A stretch of 64,000 nucleotides of DNA from Novosphingobium flavum (GCF_014230315.1 NZ_JACLAW010000004.1:248001-312000); one strand, 5' to 3'; numbered from the stretch's first letter, positions 15,991-27,865 are shown. The notes: generated from the sequence alone by a model not told the origin. Numbers and translations: made by a program.

Positions 15991-18900
15991 GCCGGCAGGG
16001 CTCCCGTTTCACCCGGGCCCCGTTCCCGTGCCGCCTTGCGCGCCGCCCGCCGCTCCTTCAGCGCCTCGAAGCCAAGGAAGATGACCGGCGTGGTGAACAG
16101 GGTCAGGGCCTGGCTCAGCAGCAGGCCGCCGGCGATGGCAATGCCCAGCGGCTGGCGCAGCTCGTGGCCCATCCCGTGCCCGAAGATCAGCGGGATCGCG
16201 GCGAACAGCGCGGCGAAGGTGGTCATCATGATCGGGCGGAACCGCAGGATCGCCGCACGCCGGATCGCGTCGTGGGGGTTGTCGCCGTCCTCGCGCATGG
16301 CCTGCAGCGCGAAGTCGATCATCATGATCGCGTTCTTCTTGACGATGCCGATCAGCAGCACGATCCCGATGATCCCGATCACCCCCAGCCCATAGCCGGT
16401 CATGGCCAGCGCCAGCAGGGCGCCGATCCCGGCCGAGGGCAGGGTGGAGAGGATCGTCAGCGGGTGGACGAAGCTCTCGTAGAGCACGCCCAGCACGATA
16501 TAGACCACCACGATCGCCGCCAGCACCAGCCACATCTCGTTGCCGAGCGAGGACTGGAAGGCCCCGGCCGCGCCCGAGAAATCGGTAGTGATCGTGGCCG
16601 GAATGCCGATCTGCTTCTCGGCCTTGCCGATCTCGCTCACCGCGTGGCCGAGCGAGGTGCCGGGCGCGAGGTTGAAGCCGATGGTCGCCGCCGGGAACTG
16701 GCCCTCGCGCGCGATTACCAGCGGGGCCGTGCTCTCGCGGAAGGTGGCGATGGCCGAAAGCGGCACGGCCGTCCCGCCCGAAACCGGGATATAGAGGTTG
16801 GCCAGCCCCTGCGGCCCCGAAAGCATGTCGGGCCCCGCCTCGAGGATCACCCGGTTCTGGCTCGACTGGGTGTAGATGGTCGAGACGATGCGCTGGCCGA
16901 AGGCATCGTAAAGCGCATTGTCCACGTCGAGCGCCGACAGGCCGAGCCGGGCGGCGGCATCGCGGTTGATATTCACCACCACCGAGGCGCCTTGGCCAAG
17001 GCCATTGGCGCTGACGTCGCGCAGCGCCTTGTTCGTGGCAAGGGCCGCGGCGAGCTTGCCGCCCCACAGGTCGACCTCGTTCTGGTCCGCGCCCTTGAGG
17101 CTGAAGCGGTAGGAGGTCACCCCGGTCTCGGTGTCGATGGTCAGGTCCTGCACCGGCTGGAAATAGAGCGTCACCCCGGCGAGCGAGGCCGTGCCCGTGC
17201 GCAGCCGCTCCAGCACCGTGGTCATCGAATCGCGCTCTTCGATCGGCTTCAGGGTCACCATCAGCCGGCCCTGGTTGAGCGTCGGGTTGGTCCCGTCGAC
17301 CCCGATGCTGGACGAGACCGAGGAGACCGCCGGGTCCTTGAGCAGGGTCTGAGCCACCTGCTGCTGGCTCTTCGCCATGGCGGCAAAGCCGGTCTGCTGC
17401 GCGGCGATCGTCGCCACCTCGATCTGGCCGGTGTCCTCCTCGGGAAACAGGTTCTTCTCGATCACCACGGTCAGCAGCCCGGTCAGCACCAGCGTCCCGG
17501 CGAACGTCGCCAGCACCAGCTTCTGGCGCGCCAGCACCCAGTCGAGCCATCCCTCGTAGCGGTGCGAGAGCCGGTCGAAGGCGGCCATCGCCTTGGCCGC
17601 GATGGGCGAGGGGTGCTTGTGATCGTCATGGCGCAGCCAGCGCGCGGCCAGCATCGGCACCAGCGTCAGCGCCACCAGCGCCGAAAGCACGATCGTCGCC
17701 GCCAGCGTCACCGCGAATTCGCGGAACAGGCGCCCCACCACGTCGCCCATGAACAGCAGCGGGATCAGCACGGCGATCAGGCTGACCGTCAGGCTGACGA
17801 TGGTGAAGCCGATCTCGCTCGCCCCCTTCAGGGCGGCGGCGAACGGATTCATCCCCTCCTCGACATGGCGCGAGATGTTCTCCAGCACCACGATCGCGTC
17901 ATCGACCACGAAGCCCGAGGCGATGGTCAGCGCCATCAGGGTCAGGTTGTTGACCGAGAAGCCCATCCCCCACATCGCCGCGAAAGCCCCGATCAGCGAG
18001 AGCGGCACGGCGATCGAGGCGATCACCGTGGCGCGCAGCGAGCCGAGGAACAGGAAGATCACCGCCGTCACCAGCGCCACGGCCAGCACCAGCTCGAATT
18101 CGACATCGGAAACCGAGGCGCGGATCGATTCGGTGCGGTCGGCCAGCAGGGTCACGTGGACGTCGGCGGGCAGCTGGGCCTCCAGCTCGGGCAGCGCCGC
18201 CTTGATCGCGTCGACCGTGCCGATCACGTTGGCCCCGGGCTGGCGCTGGACATCGACGATCACCGCCGGCTGGCGGTTCATCCACGAGGCAAGCCGCGTG
18301 TTCTCGGTCGAATCGACCACGCTGGCCACGTCGGACAGCCGCACCGGCGCCCCGTCTTGGTAAGCCAGCACGAGGCTGCGATAGGCCGCCGCATCGGCCA
18401 GCTGGTCATTGGCGTCGACCGTCCAGCTCTTGGACTGGCCGTCGAAGCTGCCCTTGGCGGCATTGGCATTGGCGTTCGAAATCGCCGTGCGGATCGTCTC
18501 GAGCGACAGCCCGCGCGCCGCCAGCGCCGGGACATTGGCCTGGATCCGCACTGCCGGGCGCTGCCCGCCCGAAAGGGAAACGAGGCCGACGCCCGAAACC
18601 TGCCCGATCTTGTTGGCGAACTGGCGCTCGACGATGGCCTCGACCTCGCCCAGCGGGCGGCTCGAGGATGTCACGCCCAGCGAAAGCACCGGCGCGTCGG
18701 CCGGGTTGACCTTGGCATAGGTCGGCGGGGCCGGGAGGTCGGAGGGCAGCAGGCTGTTCGCCGCGTTGATCGCTGCCTGGACCTCCTGCTCGGCCACGTC
18801 GAGCGACAGGCCAAGGGTGAACTGCATGGTGATCACCGAAGCCCCGGCCGAGCTTTGCGAGGTCATCCGCGCCAGCCCCGGCATCTGCCCGAACTGGCGC

Positions 18901-19148
18901 TCGAGCGGGGCGGTCACGGTCAGCGCCATCACGTCGGGGCTCGCCCCGGGATAAAGCGTGCGGACCTGTATCGTCGGATAGTCCACCTCCGGCAGCGCCG
19001 ACAGCGGCAGGCTGCGATAGGCGATGAAGCCCGCCAGCAGCAGCGCCAGCATGATCAGCGTGGTCGCCACCGGGCGCAGGATGAAGGGGCGCGAGGGCCC
19101 ACCGCCGGGCAGGGATGCTGCCGCCGTAACCGGATCGCCGCTGTCCAT
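15987..19148 (-). CDS. mdtB: RND multidrug efflux permease, MdtB-like (1053 aa)
   Basis: First of two tandem RND subunits. The N-terminus has PSRPFILRPVATTLIMLALL (TM1), and the relay Asp pair lies in IASGFVVDDAIVVLENISRH. EKNLFPEEDTGQIEV opens the second porter half, and the C-terminus is basic and Arg/Ala-rich. The start lies only 6 nt after the adaptor stop, and its stop overlaps the next subunit, so adaptor, MdtB, MdtC and outer membrane factor form one transcription unit. Substrates in the known family include novobiocin and bile salts; whether that applies here is unknown. Confidence 0.88.
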   Translation of the reverse strand: MDSGDPVTAAASLPGGGPSRPFILRPVATTLIMLALLLAGFIAYRSLPLSALPEVDYPTIQVRTLYPGASPDVMALTVTAPLERQFGQMPGLARMTSQSSAGASVITMQFTLGLSLDVAEQEVQAAINAANSLLPSDLPAPPTYAKVNPADAPVLSLGVTSSSRPLGEVEAIVERQFANKIGQVSGVGLVSLSGGQRPAVRIQANVPALAARGLSLETIRTAISNANANAAKGSFDGQSKSWTVDANDQLADAAAYRSLVLAYQDGAPVRLSDVASVVDSTENTRLASWMNRQPAVIVDVQRQPGANVIGTVDAIKAALPELEAQLPADVHVTLLADRTESIRASVSDVEFELVLAVALVTAVIFLFLGSLRATVIASIAVPLSLIGAFAAMWGMGFSVNNLTLMALTIASGFVVDDAIVVLENISRHVEEGMNPFAAALKGASEIGFTIVSLTVSLIAVLIPLLFMGDVVGRLFREFAVTLAATIVLSALVALTLVPMLAARWLRHDDHKHPSPIAAKAMAAFDRLSHRYEGWLDWVLARQKLVLATFAGTLVLTGLLTVVIEKNLFPEEDTGQIEVATIAAQQTGFAAMAKSQQQVAQTLLKDPAVSSVSSSIGVDGTNPTLNQGRLMVTLKPIEERDSMTTVLERLRTGTASLAGVTLYFQPVQDLTIDTETGVTSYRFSLKGADQNEVDLWGGKLAAALATNKALRDVSANGLGQGASVVVNINRDAAARLGLSALDVDNALYDAFGQRIVSTIYTQSSQNRVILEAGPDMLSGPQGLANLYIPVSGGTAVPLSAIATFRESTAPLVIAREGQFPAATIGFNLAPGTSLGHAVSEIGKAEKQIGIPATITTDFSGAAGAFQSSLGNEMWLVLAAIVVVYIVLGVLYESFVHPLTILSTLPSAGIGALLALAMTGYGLGVIGIIGIVLLIGIVKKNAIMMIDFALQAMREDGDNPHDAIRRAAILRFRPIMMTTFAALFAAIPLIFGHGMGHELRQPLGIAIAGGLLLSQALTLFTTPVIFLGFEALKERRAARKAARERGPGETGALPA

Positions 19149-19154
19149 GTCCGT

Positions 19155-20378
19155 TTATCCCTGCGAGGTCTGCTGGCGGTGGTGCTTGCCCGCGGCCTGC
19201 GCGCCGCCGGCGCCCGGTCCTGCGCCCTTGCCGGGCAGTCGCACCTTCGATCCGTCTTCCAGCCCGTCGGCCCCGGCGGTCACCACGGTCTCGCTGCCGG
19301 TCAGGCCCGCAAGGATCGCGATGTTCTGGCCCGCCATCGGCCCGGTTCTGACCACCACCAGCTTCACCGTCTGGTCCGGCTGAAGCACGAAGACGAAGTC
19401 TCCCGGTGCCCCGTGGCGCACCGCGCTCACCGGCACCACCAGCGCGCCCTTCAGCGTATCGACCAGCATGGTCACGTTGACGAACTGGTTTGGCACGAGA
19501 TGCCCGCCGGGATTGGCGAAGGTCGCCTTGGCCTTGATCGTCCCGGTGGCGGTGTCGATGGTGTTGTCGAAGGTCAGCAGCTTGCCCTGGGCCAGGGTCT
19601 GCCCGCCGTTCTGGTCGACCGCATTGACCGGCAGCCCGCCGCCGCTCGGCCCGAGCCTCGCCGAGATGGCGGCGAGCTGGCCCTGCGGAACGGAGAATTC
19701 CACGTCGATCGGGTCGATTTGCGTCACCGTGGCGATGCCATTGGTATCGGACGGGGTGACATAGTTGCCGATGTCGGTCTGGCGCAGGCCGATGCGCCCG
19801 TTCACCGGGCTGATCACCGAGGCATAGCCAAGATTGAGCCGGGCGGTGTTGAGCGCGGCGCGGTCGGCCGCGACGGTCCCGGCCAGCTGTTTGACCGTGG
19901 CGGCCTGGGTGTCGACCGTCTGGCGCGCGATCGAATCCTGTGAAAGCAGCGTCTGGTAGCGGGTCAGGTCAACCCGCGCGGCATTCAGCTGCGCCTCGTC
20001 GCGGGCGAGGTTGGCATCGGCCTGGGCGCTGGCAAGGGCGAATGGGCGCGGGTCGATCAGCGCGAGCCGCTGGCCCTTGCCCACCATCTGGCCTTCGCGG
20101 AAGTCGATGGCCATGAGCCGGCCCGACTGCTGGGAGCGGACCACGGCAGTCACCTGCGGGGTCACCGTGCCCAGCGCCGAGACGGTCACGGGCACGTCGC
20201 CGCGCCCCACCTTGGCCACGGCCACCGGCGCGGGCGCCCGGCCGTTTCGCGGCTTTTCGGCCGAGAACCCGGCGATTGTCCGGGCGACCAGCGCGGCGGC
20301 GACAAGCCCCACGACAATGATCGCGATCCATTTCCAGCGGGCACGGGGAGAGGGCTGGGGCTGCTCTGAATAAGTCAA
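19155..20378 (-). CDS. mdtA: RND pump periplasmic adaptor, MdtA-like (407 aa)
   Basis: Membrane fusion protein joining the RND pumps to the outer membrane channel. The start is TTG at 20378; no in-frame ATG precedes the conserved domain, and GGAG sits 6 nt upstream. An N-terminal anchor helix (WIAIIVVGLVAAALVARTIA, residues 17-36) is followed by the lipoyl/barrel-sandwich part (VTPQVTAVVRSQQSGRLMAI), an alpha-hairpin (about 100-170), and beta-barrel segments such as GLRQTDIGNYVTPSD. The C-terminus is Gly/Ala/Gln-rich and low in complexity. First gene of the operon, transcribed away from katG. Confidence 0.9.
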   Translation of the reverse strand: MTYSEQPQPSPRARWKWIAIIVVGLVAAALVARTIAGFSAEKPRNGRAPAPVAVAKVGRGDVPVTVSALGTVTPQVTAVVRSQQSGRLMAIDFREGQMVGKGQRLALIDPRPFALASAQADANLARDEAQLNAARVDLTRYQTLLSQDSIARQTVDTQAATVKQLAGTVAADRAALNTARLNLGYASVISPVNGRIGLRQTDIGNYVTPSDTNGIATVTQIDPIDVEFSVPQGQLAAISARLGPSGGGLPVNAVDQNGGQTLAQGKLLTFDNTIDTATGTIKAKATFANPGGHLVPNQFVNVTMLVDTLKGALVVPVSAVRHGAPGDFVFVLQPDQTVKLVVVRTGPMAGQNIAILAGLTGSETVVTAGADGLEDGSKVRLPGKGAGPGAGGAQAAGKHHRQQTSQG

Positions 20379-22828
<2,450 letters not shown>

Positions 22829-22836
22829 CGCTCGCA

Positions 22837-22863
22837 TTCCGGTCAGGCCGCGCCTGACCGGAA
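22837..22863 (+). terminator. katG terminator-like hairpin
   Basis: TTCCGGTCAGGC and GCCTGACCGGAA pair perfectly over 12 bp with a CGC loop, starting 9 nt after the katG stop. No T-run follows, but stem strength and position suit transcript termination. Confidence 0.6.
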
Positions 22864-22883
22864 ACGCCCGTCATTGCATTGCT

Positions 22884-22975
22884 CGTCATTGCGAGGGGCG
22901 CAGCCCCGCGGCAATCCAGGGCAGCTATCCACCGGCCGCCGATTGCCGCGCGACCTGAAATCGAGCGCAATGACG
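22884..22975. repeat. palindromic interspersed repeat, copy 2 (92 bp)
   Basis: Opens CGTCATTGCGAGGGGCG and ends GCGCAATGACG, with the internal GCAGCCCCGCGGCAATCCA segment matching copy 1 at 2109-2202 over about 35 bases apart from a single difference (GCAGCC for GAAGCC). The middle and right parts diverge more. Located between converging katG and cueR. Confidence 0.82.
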
Positions 22976-22986
22976 TGCAATCCGTC

Positions 22987-23373
22987 CTAGTCCGCCAGCC
23001 CGCGCAAGATCGGGCAGTCCGGCCGCTCGTCCCCCCGGCACTCGTCGGCCAGATGCAGCAAGCTCCGCCGCATCTCCTCCAGCCGCCGCGCCTTGCGCCC
23101 CAGTTCCTCGGCGCGGGCGAGCGCGAGCGCCTTGACCTCGCTGCTCGCGCGGCCACGATCCGACCATAGCGCCAGCAGCGCCCCGATCTCGCCCGTATCG
23201 AAGCCAAGGTCGCGGGCATTGGCGATGAAGCGCAGGCGGTGGACGTCATCCTCGCCATAGTCCCGATAGCCGCTGCCCCGCCGCGCGGGCGCGGGGACAA
23301 GGCCGATCTTCTCGTAATGGCGGATCATCCGTTCGGAGACCCCGCTGGCGCGGGCGGCCCCGCCGATGTTCAC
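22987..23373 (-). CDS. cueR: CueR-like MerR-family copper-responsive regulator (128 aa)
   Basis: Dimeric activator that senses monovalent metal. The N-terminal MerR helix-turn-helix and wing ([20 protein letters not shown], then [16 protein letters not shown]) are followed by a long coiled dimerisation helix and a metal loop CRGDERPDC with two Cys separated by seven residues, as in CueR/HmrR proteins. Its start overlaps the copA stop by 4 nt, so it is co-transcribed with the exporter it should control, and the copA promoter carries a MerR-type dyad. Silver or gold sensing is possible too. Confidence 0.9.
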   Translation of the reverse strand: MNIGGAARASGVSERMIRHYEKIGLVPAPARRGSGYRDYGEDDVHRLRFIANARDLGFDTGEIGALLALWSDRGRASSEVKALALARAEELGRKARRLEEMRRSLLHLADECRGDERPDCPILRGLAD

Positions 23374-25706
23374 AGCTTCACTCCATTCAGGCGCAGCGCA
23401 TTGCTCACCACGCTGACCGAGGACAGCGCCATGGCCGCCGCCGCGATCACCGGAGAAAGCAGCCAGCCGAACAGCGGGTAGAGCAGCCCCGCCGCCACCG
23501 GCACCCCGGCGGCATTGTAGACGAAGGCGAAGGCCAGGTTCTGCCGGATATTGGCCATGGTCGCCCGGCTCAGGCGGCGGGCGCGGACCACGCCGACAAG
23601 GTCGGAGTGGAGCAGGGTCACCCCCGCGCTCTCGATCGCCACGTCGGTGCCCGAACCCATGGCCAGCCCCACGTCGGCGGCGGCCAGGGCCGGGGCGTCG
23701 TTGACCCCGTCCCCGGCCATGGCCACGATCCGCCCTTCGCTCCGCAGCCGCGCGATCACCGCGCTCTTCTCCTCGGGCAGGACCTCGGCCTCGACCTCGG
23801 CAATGCCCAGCCGGCGTGCCACGGCCTCGGCCGTGGTGCGGTTGTCCCCGGTCAGCATGACCACGCGCAGCCCCTCGGCGGCAAGGGCGGCGAGCGCCTC
23901 GGGCGTCGTGGCGCGGATCGGATCGGCCACGGCGATCACGCCTGCCGCCATACCGTCCACCCCCACCAGTAGGGCCGTCGCCCCGCCCATGCGCAGTGCG
24001 TCGGCCCTATCTGCCAGCGCGGCGGCGTCGATCCCCTGTTCGGACAGGAACCGCGCCGTGCCCAGCACCACCCGGCGCCCCTCGACCGTGCCCATCACCC
24101 CGCGCCCGGTCGGCGCGTCGAAGTCCTGGGCTGAGGGCAGGGCGATCCCGCGCGCCTTGGCGCCCGCCACGATCGCCTCGGCCAGCGGATGTTCCGAGGC
24201 CTGTTCCACCGCCGCCGCCAGCCGCAGCACATCGTCCTCGGCAAACCCATCGGCCGCCACGACCGCGCTCAGCGCCGGGCGGCCCTCGGTCAGGGTCCCG
24301 GTCTTGTCGACCACGAGCGTATCAACCTTCTCCAGCCGCTCCAGCGCCTCGGCATGGCGGATCAGCACGCCCAGCCCCGCGCCGCGCCCGACGCCGACCA
24401 TGATCGACATCGGCGTGGCCAGCCCCAGCGCACAGGGGCAAGCGATGATCAGCACCGAGACTGCCGCCACCAGCGCATGGGAAAAGCGGGGGCTCGGCCC
24501 CCAGGCCATCCACCCGGCAAAGGCCAGCACGGCAATGGCGATCACGGCGGGCACGAACCAGCCCGCCACGGTATCGGCCAGCCGCTGGATCGGCGCGCGC
24601 GAGCGCTGGGCTTCCGCCACCATCTGCACGATCCGCGCCAGCATGGTGTCGCGCCCCACCTTGGTCGCCGCGATGATCAGCGCCCCGGTGCTGTTGATCG
24701 TCCCGCCGATCACCGCGTCGCCCGCCGCCTTCTCGACCGGGATCGGCTCACCGGTCACCATGGCCTCGTCGACCGAGGAACGACCCTCGCTCACCGTCCC
24801 GTCGACCGGGACCTTCTCCCCCGGGCGGATGCGCAGCCGGTCGCCCACGGCCACGGCCTCGATCGGCACTTCCGCCTCGGTCCCGTCCGCCCCGATCCGC
24901 AGGGCCGTGCGCGGGGCAAGGCCGAGCAAGGCCCTGATCGCGCCCGAGGTTCGCTCCCTTGCCCGCAATTCCAGCACCTGCCCGAGCAGGACCAGAACGG
25001 TGATCACCGCCGCCGCCTCGAAATAGACCGGCACGGTCCCGTCCGCCGCGCGCAATGCCGGCGGAAACAGGCCGGGGGCCAGCGCCGCCACCACCGAATA
25101 GAGCCATGCCGCGCCGGTCCCCAGTGCGATAAGGGTGAACATGTTGAGGTGGCGGGTCCTGAGCGAGGTCCAGCCCCGCGCGAAGAACGGCGCCCCGGCC
25201 CACAGCACCACCGGGCTCGCCAGCACCATCTGCACCAGAATGGACAGGTGCCCCGGCACCACGTGATGCAGCATGGGCACCAGGTGCCCGCCCATCTCCA
25301 GGGCGAAGACCGGCAGGCCCAGCGCAAGGCCCACCTTGAACCGCCGCGTCATGTCCAGCAGTTCCGGGCTGGGTCCGGTCTCGGCGCTGACCATCTCCGG
25401 CTCCAGCGCCATGCCGCAGATCGGGCAGGGCCCCGGCTGGTCGGCGCGCACCTCGGGATGCATCGGGCAGGTCCAGACCGTCCCTTCCGGCATGGCCTCC
25501 GGCTCGTCCTTCGGCCCCATGTAGCGCTGCGGATCGGCCACGAACTTCGCGGCGCAGCCCGCGCTGCAGAAATGCCACTCGCGCCCACGCGCCTCGGCAT
25601 GGTGCGGGCTCCTCGCCGGATCGACGGACATTCCGCAGACCGGATCGAGCACGGTGGCCGCGCCCGCTCCCGCGTCCGCATGGTGATCGTGATGGCATTG
25701 GCTCAT
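23370..25706 (-). CDS. copA: copper-exporting P1B-type ATPase with YHS and heavy-metal-binding domains (778 aa)
   Basis: Inner membrane Cu(I)/Ag(I) efflux pump. I start at ATG 25706 (AGGAG upstream); an upstream in-frame codon at 25745 would lie inside the operator. Order: His-rich tail (residues 1-15), YHS domain (20-63, [10 protein letters not shown]), heavy-metal-binding domain (78-103, TCPMHPEV then CPICGM), membrane helices, actuator TGE (318-320), CPC (423-425, IACPCALG), phosphorylation Asp467 in DKTGTLTEG, then [12 protein letters not shown] and [16 protein letters not shown]. It lacks the usual N-terminal MXCXXC HMA domains and uses YHS/HMBD modules instead, as in SilP/CopA2-type pumps. 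Confidence 0.93.
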   Translation of the reverse strand: MSQCHHDHHADAGAGAATVLDPVCGMSVDPARSPHHAEARGREWHFCSAGCAAKFVADPQRYMGPKDEPEAMPEGTVWTCPMHPEVRADQPGPCPICGMALEPEMVSAETGPSPELLDMTRRFKVGLALGLPVFALEMGGHLVPMLHHVVPGHLSILVQMVLASPVVLWAGAPFFARGWTSLRTRHLNMFTLIALGTGAAWLYSVVAALAPGLFPPALRAADGTVPVYFEAAAVITVLVLLGQVLELRARERTSGAIRALLGLAPRTALRIGADGTEAEVPIEAVAVGDRLRIRPGEKVPVDGTVSEGRSSVDEAMVTGEPIPVEKAAGDAVIGGTINSTGALIIAATKVGRDTMLARIVQMVAEAQRSRAPIQRLADTVAGWFVPAVIAIAVLAFAGWMAWGPSPRFSHALVAAVSVLIIACPCALGLATPMSIMVGVGRGAGLGVLIRHAEALERLEKVDTLVVDKTGTLTEGRPALSAVVAADGFAEDDVLRLAAAVEQASEHPLAEAIVAGAKARGIALPSAQDFDAPTGRGVMGTVEGRRVVLGTARFLSEQGIDAAALADRADALRMGGATALLVGVDGMAAGVIAVADPIRATTPEALAALAAEGLRVVMLTGDNRTTAEAVARRLGIAEVEAEVLPEEKSAVIARLRSEGRIVAMAGDGVNDAPALAAADVGLAMGSGTDVAIESAGVTLLHSDLVGVVRARRLSRATMANIRQNLAFAFVYNAAGVPVAAGLLYPLFGWLLSPVIAAAAMALSSVSVVSNALRLNGVKL

Positions 25707-25744
25707 GGCCCGGCTCCTCGTCGCGTGGTGCCGATGCTTTTGCA

Positions 25745-25763
25745 CCCTGACATCGTGTCAAGG
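25745..25763 (-). promoter_or_regulatory. CueR-type operator within the copA promoter
   Basis: On the minus strand CCTTGACA-CGA-TGTCAGGG is a near-perfect dyad (one mismatch). A TTGACC -35-like hexamer overlaps its upstream end and an A-rich -10-like region follows after about 19 bp, the long spacer typical of MerR-activated promoters. It lies 39 bp before the copA ATG. Confidence 0.7.
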
Positions 25764-25776
25764 TCAAGCGGATTGA

Positions 25777-25815
25777 TGCACTGCCGTTGCAGTGCCGTTG
25801 CAGCAGCCTTGCACA
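25777..25815. repeat. 11-bp phased TTGCA repeats
   Basis: Four units start with ATGCA, TTGCA, TTGCA and TTGCA at exact 11-bp steps (ATGCACTGCCG, TTGCAGTGCCG, TTGCAGCAGCC, TTGCAC). GCACTGC (25778-25784) and GCAGTGC (25789-25795) also form an inverted repeat. It is between copA and the FHA-phosphatase gene; similar units occur at 41144-41180. Confidence 0.6.
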
Positions 25816-25960
25816 TGGTCACGGCGCCACTACCGGGCAAATTGCGGCACAGTTCTTTTCGCTGTTGCACTTGCGAAAAGCGCAGTCTGGTTTATCGTTA
25901 ACCTCCAATAGACCAAGTCGATTCTCGGGAAATTTCGATTCATCAAGTGGAGTCAACAAT

Positions 25961-27076
25961 TTGGAGGAGCATGAGCAAACCCAGATTGTCACCCGCGCCG
26001 GAGCAATAGACCTCATCCGGGGCGACAGACTTCATTGCCTCGAACTTTCACTGGGCGAAGAAATCGAACGCCGCTTCGTCGTCGGTCCGCTCGGCGTGAA
26101 AATCGGCCGCACCGCCCCTTCCGACATCGTCATCGCCGATTCCGAAATCTCCCGCGCCCACTGCATGGTCGCGCTGCTCAACGACGAACTGCTGGTCTCG
26201 GACCTTAATTCCACCAACGGCACCTTCGTCGATGGAGAACGGGTCACGGCCGTCCGCACGCTCCCGGTCGGCTCGGTCCTCCAGGTCGGCAACCGTTCCT
26301 TCAAGCACGAATGGCGCACCCGTGCCGAGATCGAGCAGTCCAACGACTTCGACCGTGATCTCCACAAGGCCGCCGCCTATGTGAAGGCCCTGCTGCCCCC
26401 GCCGGTGGAAGAGGGGCCGATCCGCGTCAAATGGTTCTACAAGCCCTCGGCCAAGCTCGGCGGCGATGCCTTCGGCTATGGCCCGCTGGGCGAGGGCAAG
26501 AGCGTCTGCTACCTGATTGACGTCGCCGGCCACGGCACGGGCGCGGCGATGCACGCGGTCGCGATCATGAACCAGCTGCGCCAGAAGAGCCTGCCCAACA
26601 CCGACATGGCCCGGCCCGAACTGGTGCTCTCCACGCTCAACGAGCTGTTCCAGATGGAGGATCACGCCGGGCTCTATTTCACCATCTGGTACGGGGTTTA
26701 CGACCGGGAAACGCGCTGGCTATCCTTCGCCAGCGGCGGCCATCACCCGGCCTATCTCGTCTCGGCCGACGGGGCCGAGTTCACCCCGCTGCACACCCGC
26801 AACGTGATTATCGGCGCCATGCCGGCGATGCCTTTCACCCAGGCCTCGGTCCTGGTCCCGCCCGGCGCATCGATCTGCCTGTTCAGCGACGGGGTCTTTG
26901 AGATCGTCGACAAGGACGGCCTGCAGTGGACCATCGGCACCTTCATCGACCTGCTGCGCGATCGCGATGCCGGTTATCTGGGCGATCCGCAGAAGATCTA
27001 CCGCGCGATCGCCGCCCGCGCCCAGCCGCATACGCTGGACGATGATTTCTCGTTCGTGGTCGCCACCTTCGAATGA
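25961..27076 (+). CDS. FHA domain-SpoIIE-type PP2C serine phosphatase (371 aa)
   Basis: Fusion of a phosphothreonine-reading FHA domain (about residues 40-115: KIGR, then SRAH at 64-67 and NSTNGTFVDG at 83-92) to a PPM/SpoIIE phosphatase (about 150-371) with metal Asp residues in GGDAFGYG (D169) and LIDVAGHGTG (D187), plus FSDGVFE and a final DDDFSFVV. No in-frame ATG precedes the FHA core; TTG 25961 has GGAG 8 nt upstream. An ATG ten bases later is in another frame (see mini-ORF). The 3' neighbours are STAS and anti-sigma-kinase genes, so it probably dephosphorylates the STAS protein, with the FHA domain receiving input from a Ser/Thr kinase. Confidence 0.87.
   Translation: MEEHEQTQIVTRAGAIDLIRGDRLHCLELSLGEEIERRFVVGPLGVKIGRTAPSDIVIADSEISRAHCMVALLNDELLVSDLNSTNGTFVDGERVTAVRTLPVGSVLQVGNRSFKHEWRTRAEIEQSNDFDRDLHKAAAYVKALLPPPVEEGPIRVKWFYKPSAKLGGDAFGYGPLGEGKSVCYLIDVAGHGTGAAMHAVAIMNQLRQKSLPNTDMARPELVLSTLNELFQMEDHAGLYFTIWYGVYDRETRWLSFASGGHHPAYLVSADGAEFTPLHTRNVIIGAMPAMPFTQASVLVPPGASICLFSDGVFEIVDKDGLQWTIGTFIDLLRDRDAGYLGDPQKIYRAIAARAQPHTLDDDFSFVVATFE
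25971..26009 (+). other. 12-codon mini-ORF overlapping the FHA gene start
   Basis: ATG at 25971 follows GGAGGAG closely and encodes MSKPRLSPAPEQ before a TAG, in a different frame from the FHA-phosphatase. It may be a leader peptide affecting initiation of the main gene, or chance. The Shine-Dalgarno spacing (3-4 nt) is short. Confidence 0.3.
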
Positions 27077-27090
27077 CCCGGGGAGCAATA

Positions 27091-27429
27091 ATGGAATTTG
27101 TCGTCAGTGAAGTCAGTGGAGTGACCAAGGCCGCGCTCGAAGGGCGGCTCGACACCGCCAATGTCGACCGGGTCGAGCAATCGCTGACCGCCAGCATCCT
27201 CCCGCTTGGCCGCCACACGATGATCGACCTCACCAAGGTCACCTTCATCGCCTCGCTCGGGATCAGGATGCTGCTCTCGCTGGCCCGGTCGCTCGCCAGG
27301 CACAAGGCGCGCCTCGTCATGTTCGGCGCCTCGCCCCACGTGCTCGAGATTCTCGAGACCACGGCCCTGTCCGACATCATTCCCCAGTATGCCTCGGAAG
27401 GCGAAGCGATCGCCGCCATCAGTTCCTGA
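27091..27429 (+). CDS. STAS-domain anti-sigma-factor antagonist (112 aa)
   Basis: Small single-domain SpoIIAA/RsbV-like protein. ATG 27091 has GGGGAG upstream and is preferred over an ATG at 27073 that overlaps the previous stop. The core beta-alpha pattern is present (AALEGRLDTANVDRVEQSL, then MIDLTKVTFIASLGIRML). The usual phospho-site region DSSG reads ASLG: one Ser remains, but the Asp is replaced, so phosphorylation should be tested rather than assumed. It lies between a SpoIIE-type phosphatase and a HATPase kinase, the standard partner-switching trio. Confidence 0.88.
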   Translation: MEFVVSEVSGVTKAALEGRLDTANVDRVEQSLTASILPLGRHTMIDLTKVTFIASLGIRMLLSLARSLARHKARLVMFGASPHVLEILETTALSDIIPQYASEGEAIAAISS

Positions 27430-27433
27430 CGCC

Positions 27434-27865
27434 GTGGCGCTGGCGGCACATGGCGGGGAGCAGGCCCCCTTCCTCCTGCAGCTGGCGTCCGCCAGCGACG
27501 CGTCGGAGCAGGCCCGGCTCGCCCTGCTCGGCTGGCTTGCGCCGTTCCCGTTCAGCGAACAGGCGATCTTCCGGATCGAGGTGGTGCTCGAGGAGCTGGT
27601 GACCAACGTGGTGCGCCACTCCTGCGATGCCGAAATGATCGTGCTCGAGGCCGAGGTCGACGAGGACGGGCTGCTCCTTGCGGTGACCGACGACGGCGAG
27701 CCCTTCGATCCGCTCGGCAGTCCCGAGCCGGCACGTTACGTCACGCTGGAAGACGCCGTCCCCGGCGGCCAAGGCATCCCGCTGATCAAGCGCCTGTCAA
27801 ACGAAGTGACTTACCAGCGCCTCGGCGGCCGCAACCGCATGACCGCGCGCGTCGCTGCCACCTAG
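27434..27865 (+). CDS. anti-sigma regulatory factor, HATPase/RsbW-like serine kinase (143 aa)
   Basis: GHKL-fold kinase predicted to phosphorylate the STAS protein and sequester a target. GTG 27434 begins 4 nt after the STAS stop, so it is translationally coupled; longer in-frame starts overlap the STAS gene. N box EVVLEELVTNVVRHS, G1 box VTDDGEPFDP and G2-like GGQGIPLI are all present, followed by VTYQRLGGRNRMTARV, typical of RsbW/SpoIIAB. No sigma factor gene lies nearby, so the sequestered target must be elsewhere or the module controls something else. Confidence 0.87.
   Translation: MALAAHGGEQAPFLLQLASASDASEQARLALLGWLAPFPFSEQAIFRIEVVLEELVTNVVRHSCDAEMIVLEAEVDEDGLLLAVTDDGEPFDPLGSPEPARYVTLEDAVPGGQGIPLIKRLSNEVTYQRLGGRNRMTARVAAT

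Noticed and set aside
16164..19943. 1259-residue plus-strand frame opposite the RND pump genes
   Set aside because: Composition (His/Arg/Asp/Gly-rich) and lack of any domain mark it as a shadow of mdtB and mdtA.
25745..25763. Upstream start of copA at 25745
   Set aside because: It falls inside the predicted CueR operator; ATG 25706 has the ribosome site and a sensible N-terminus.
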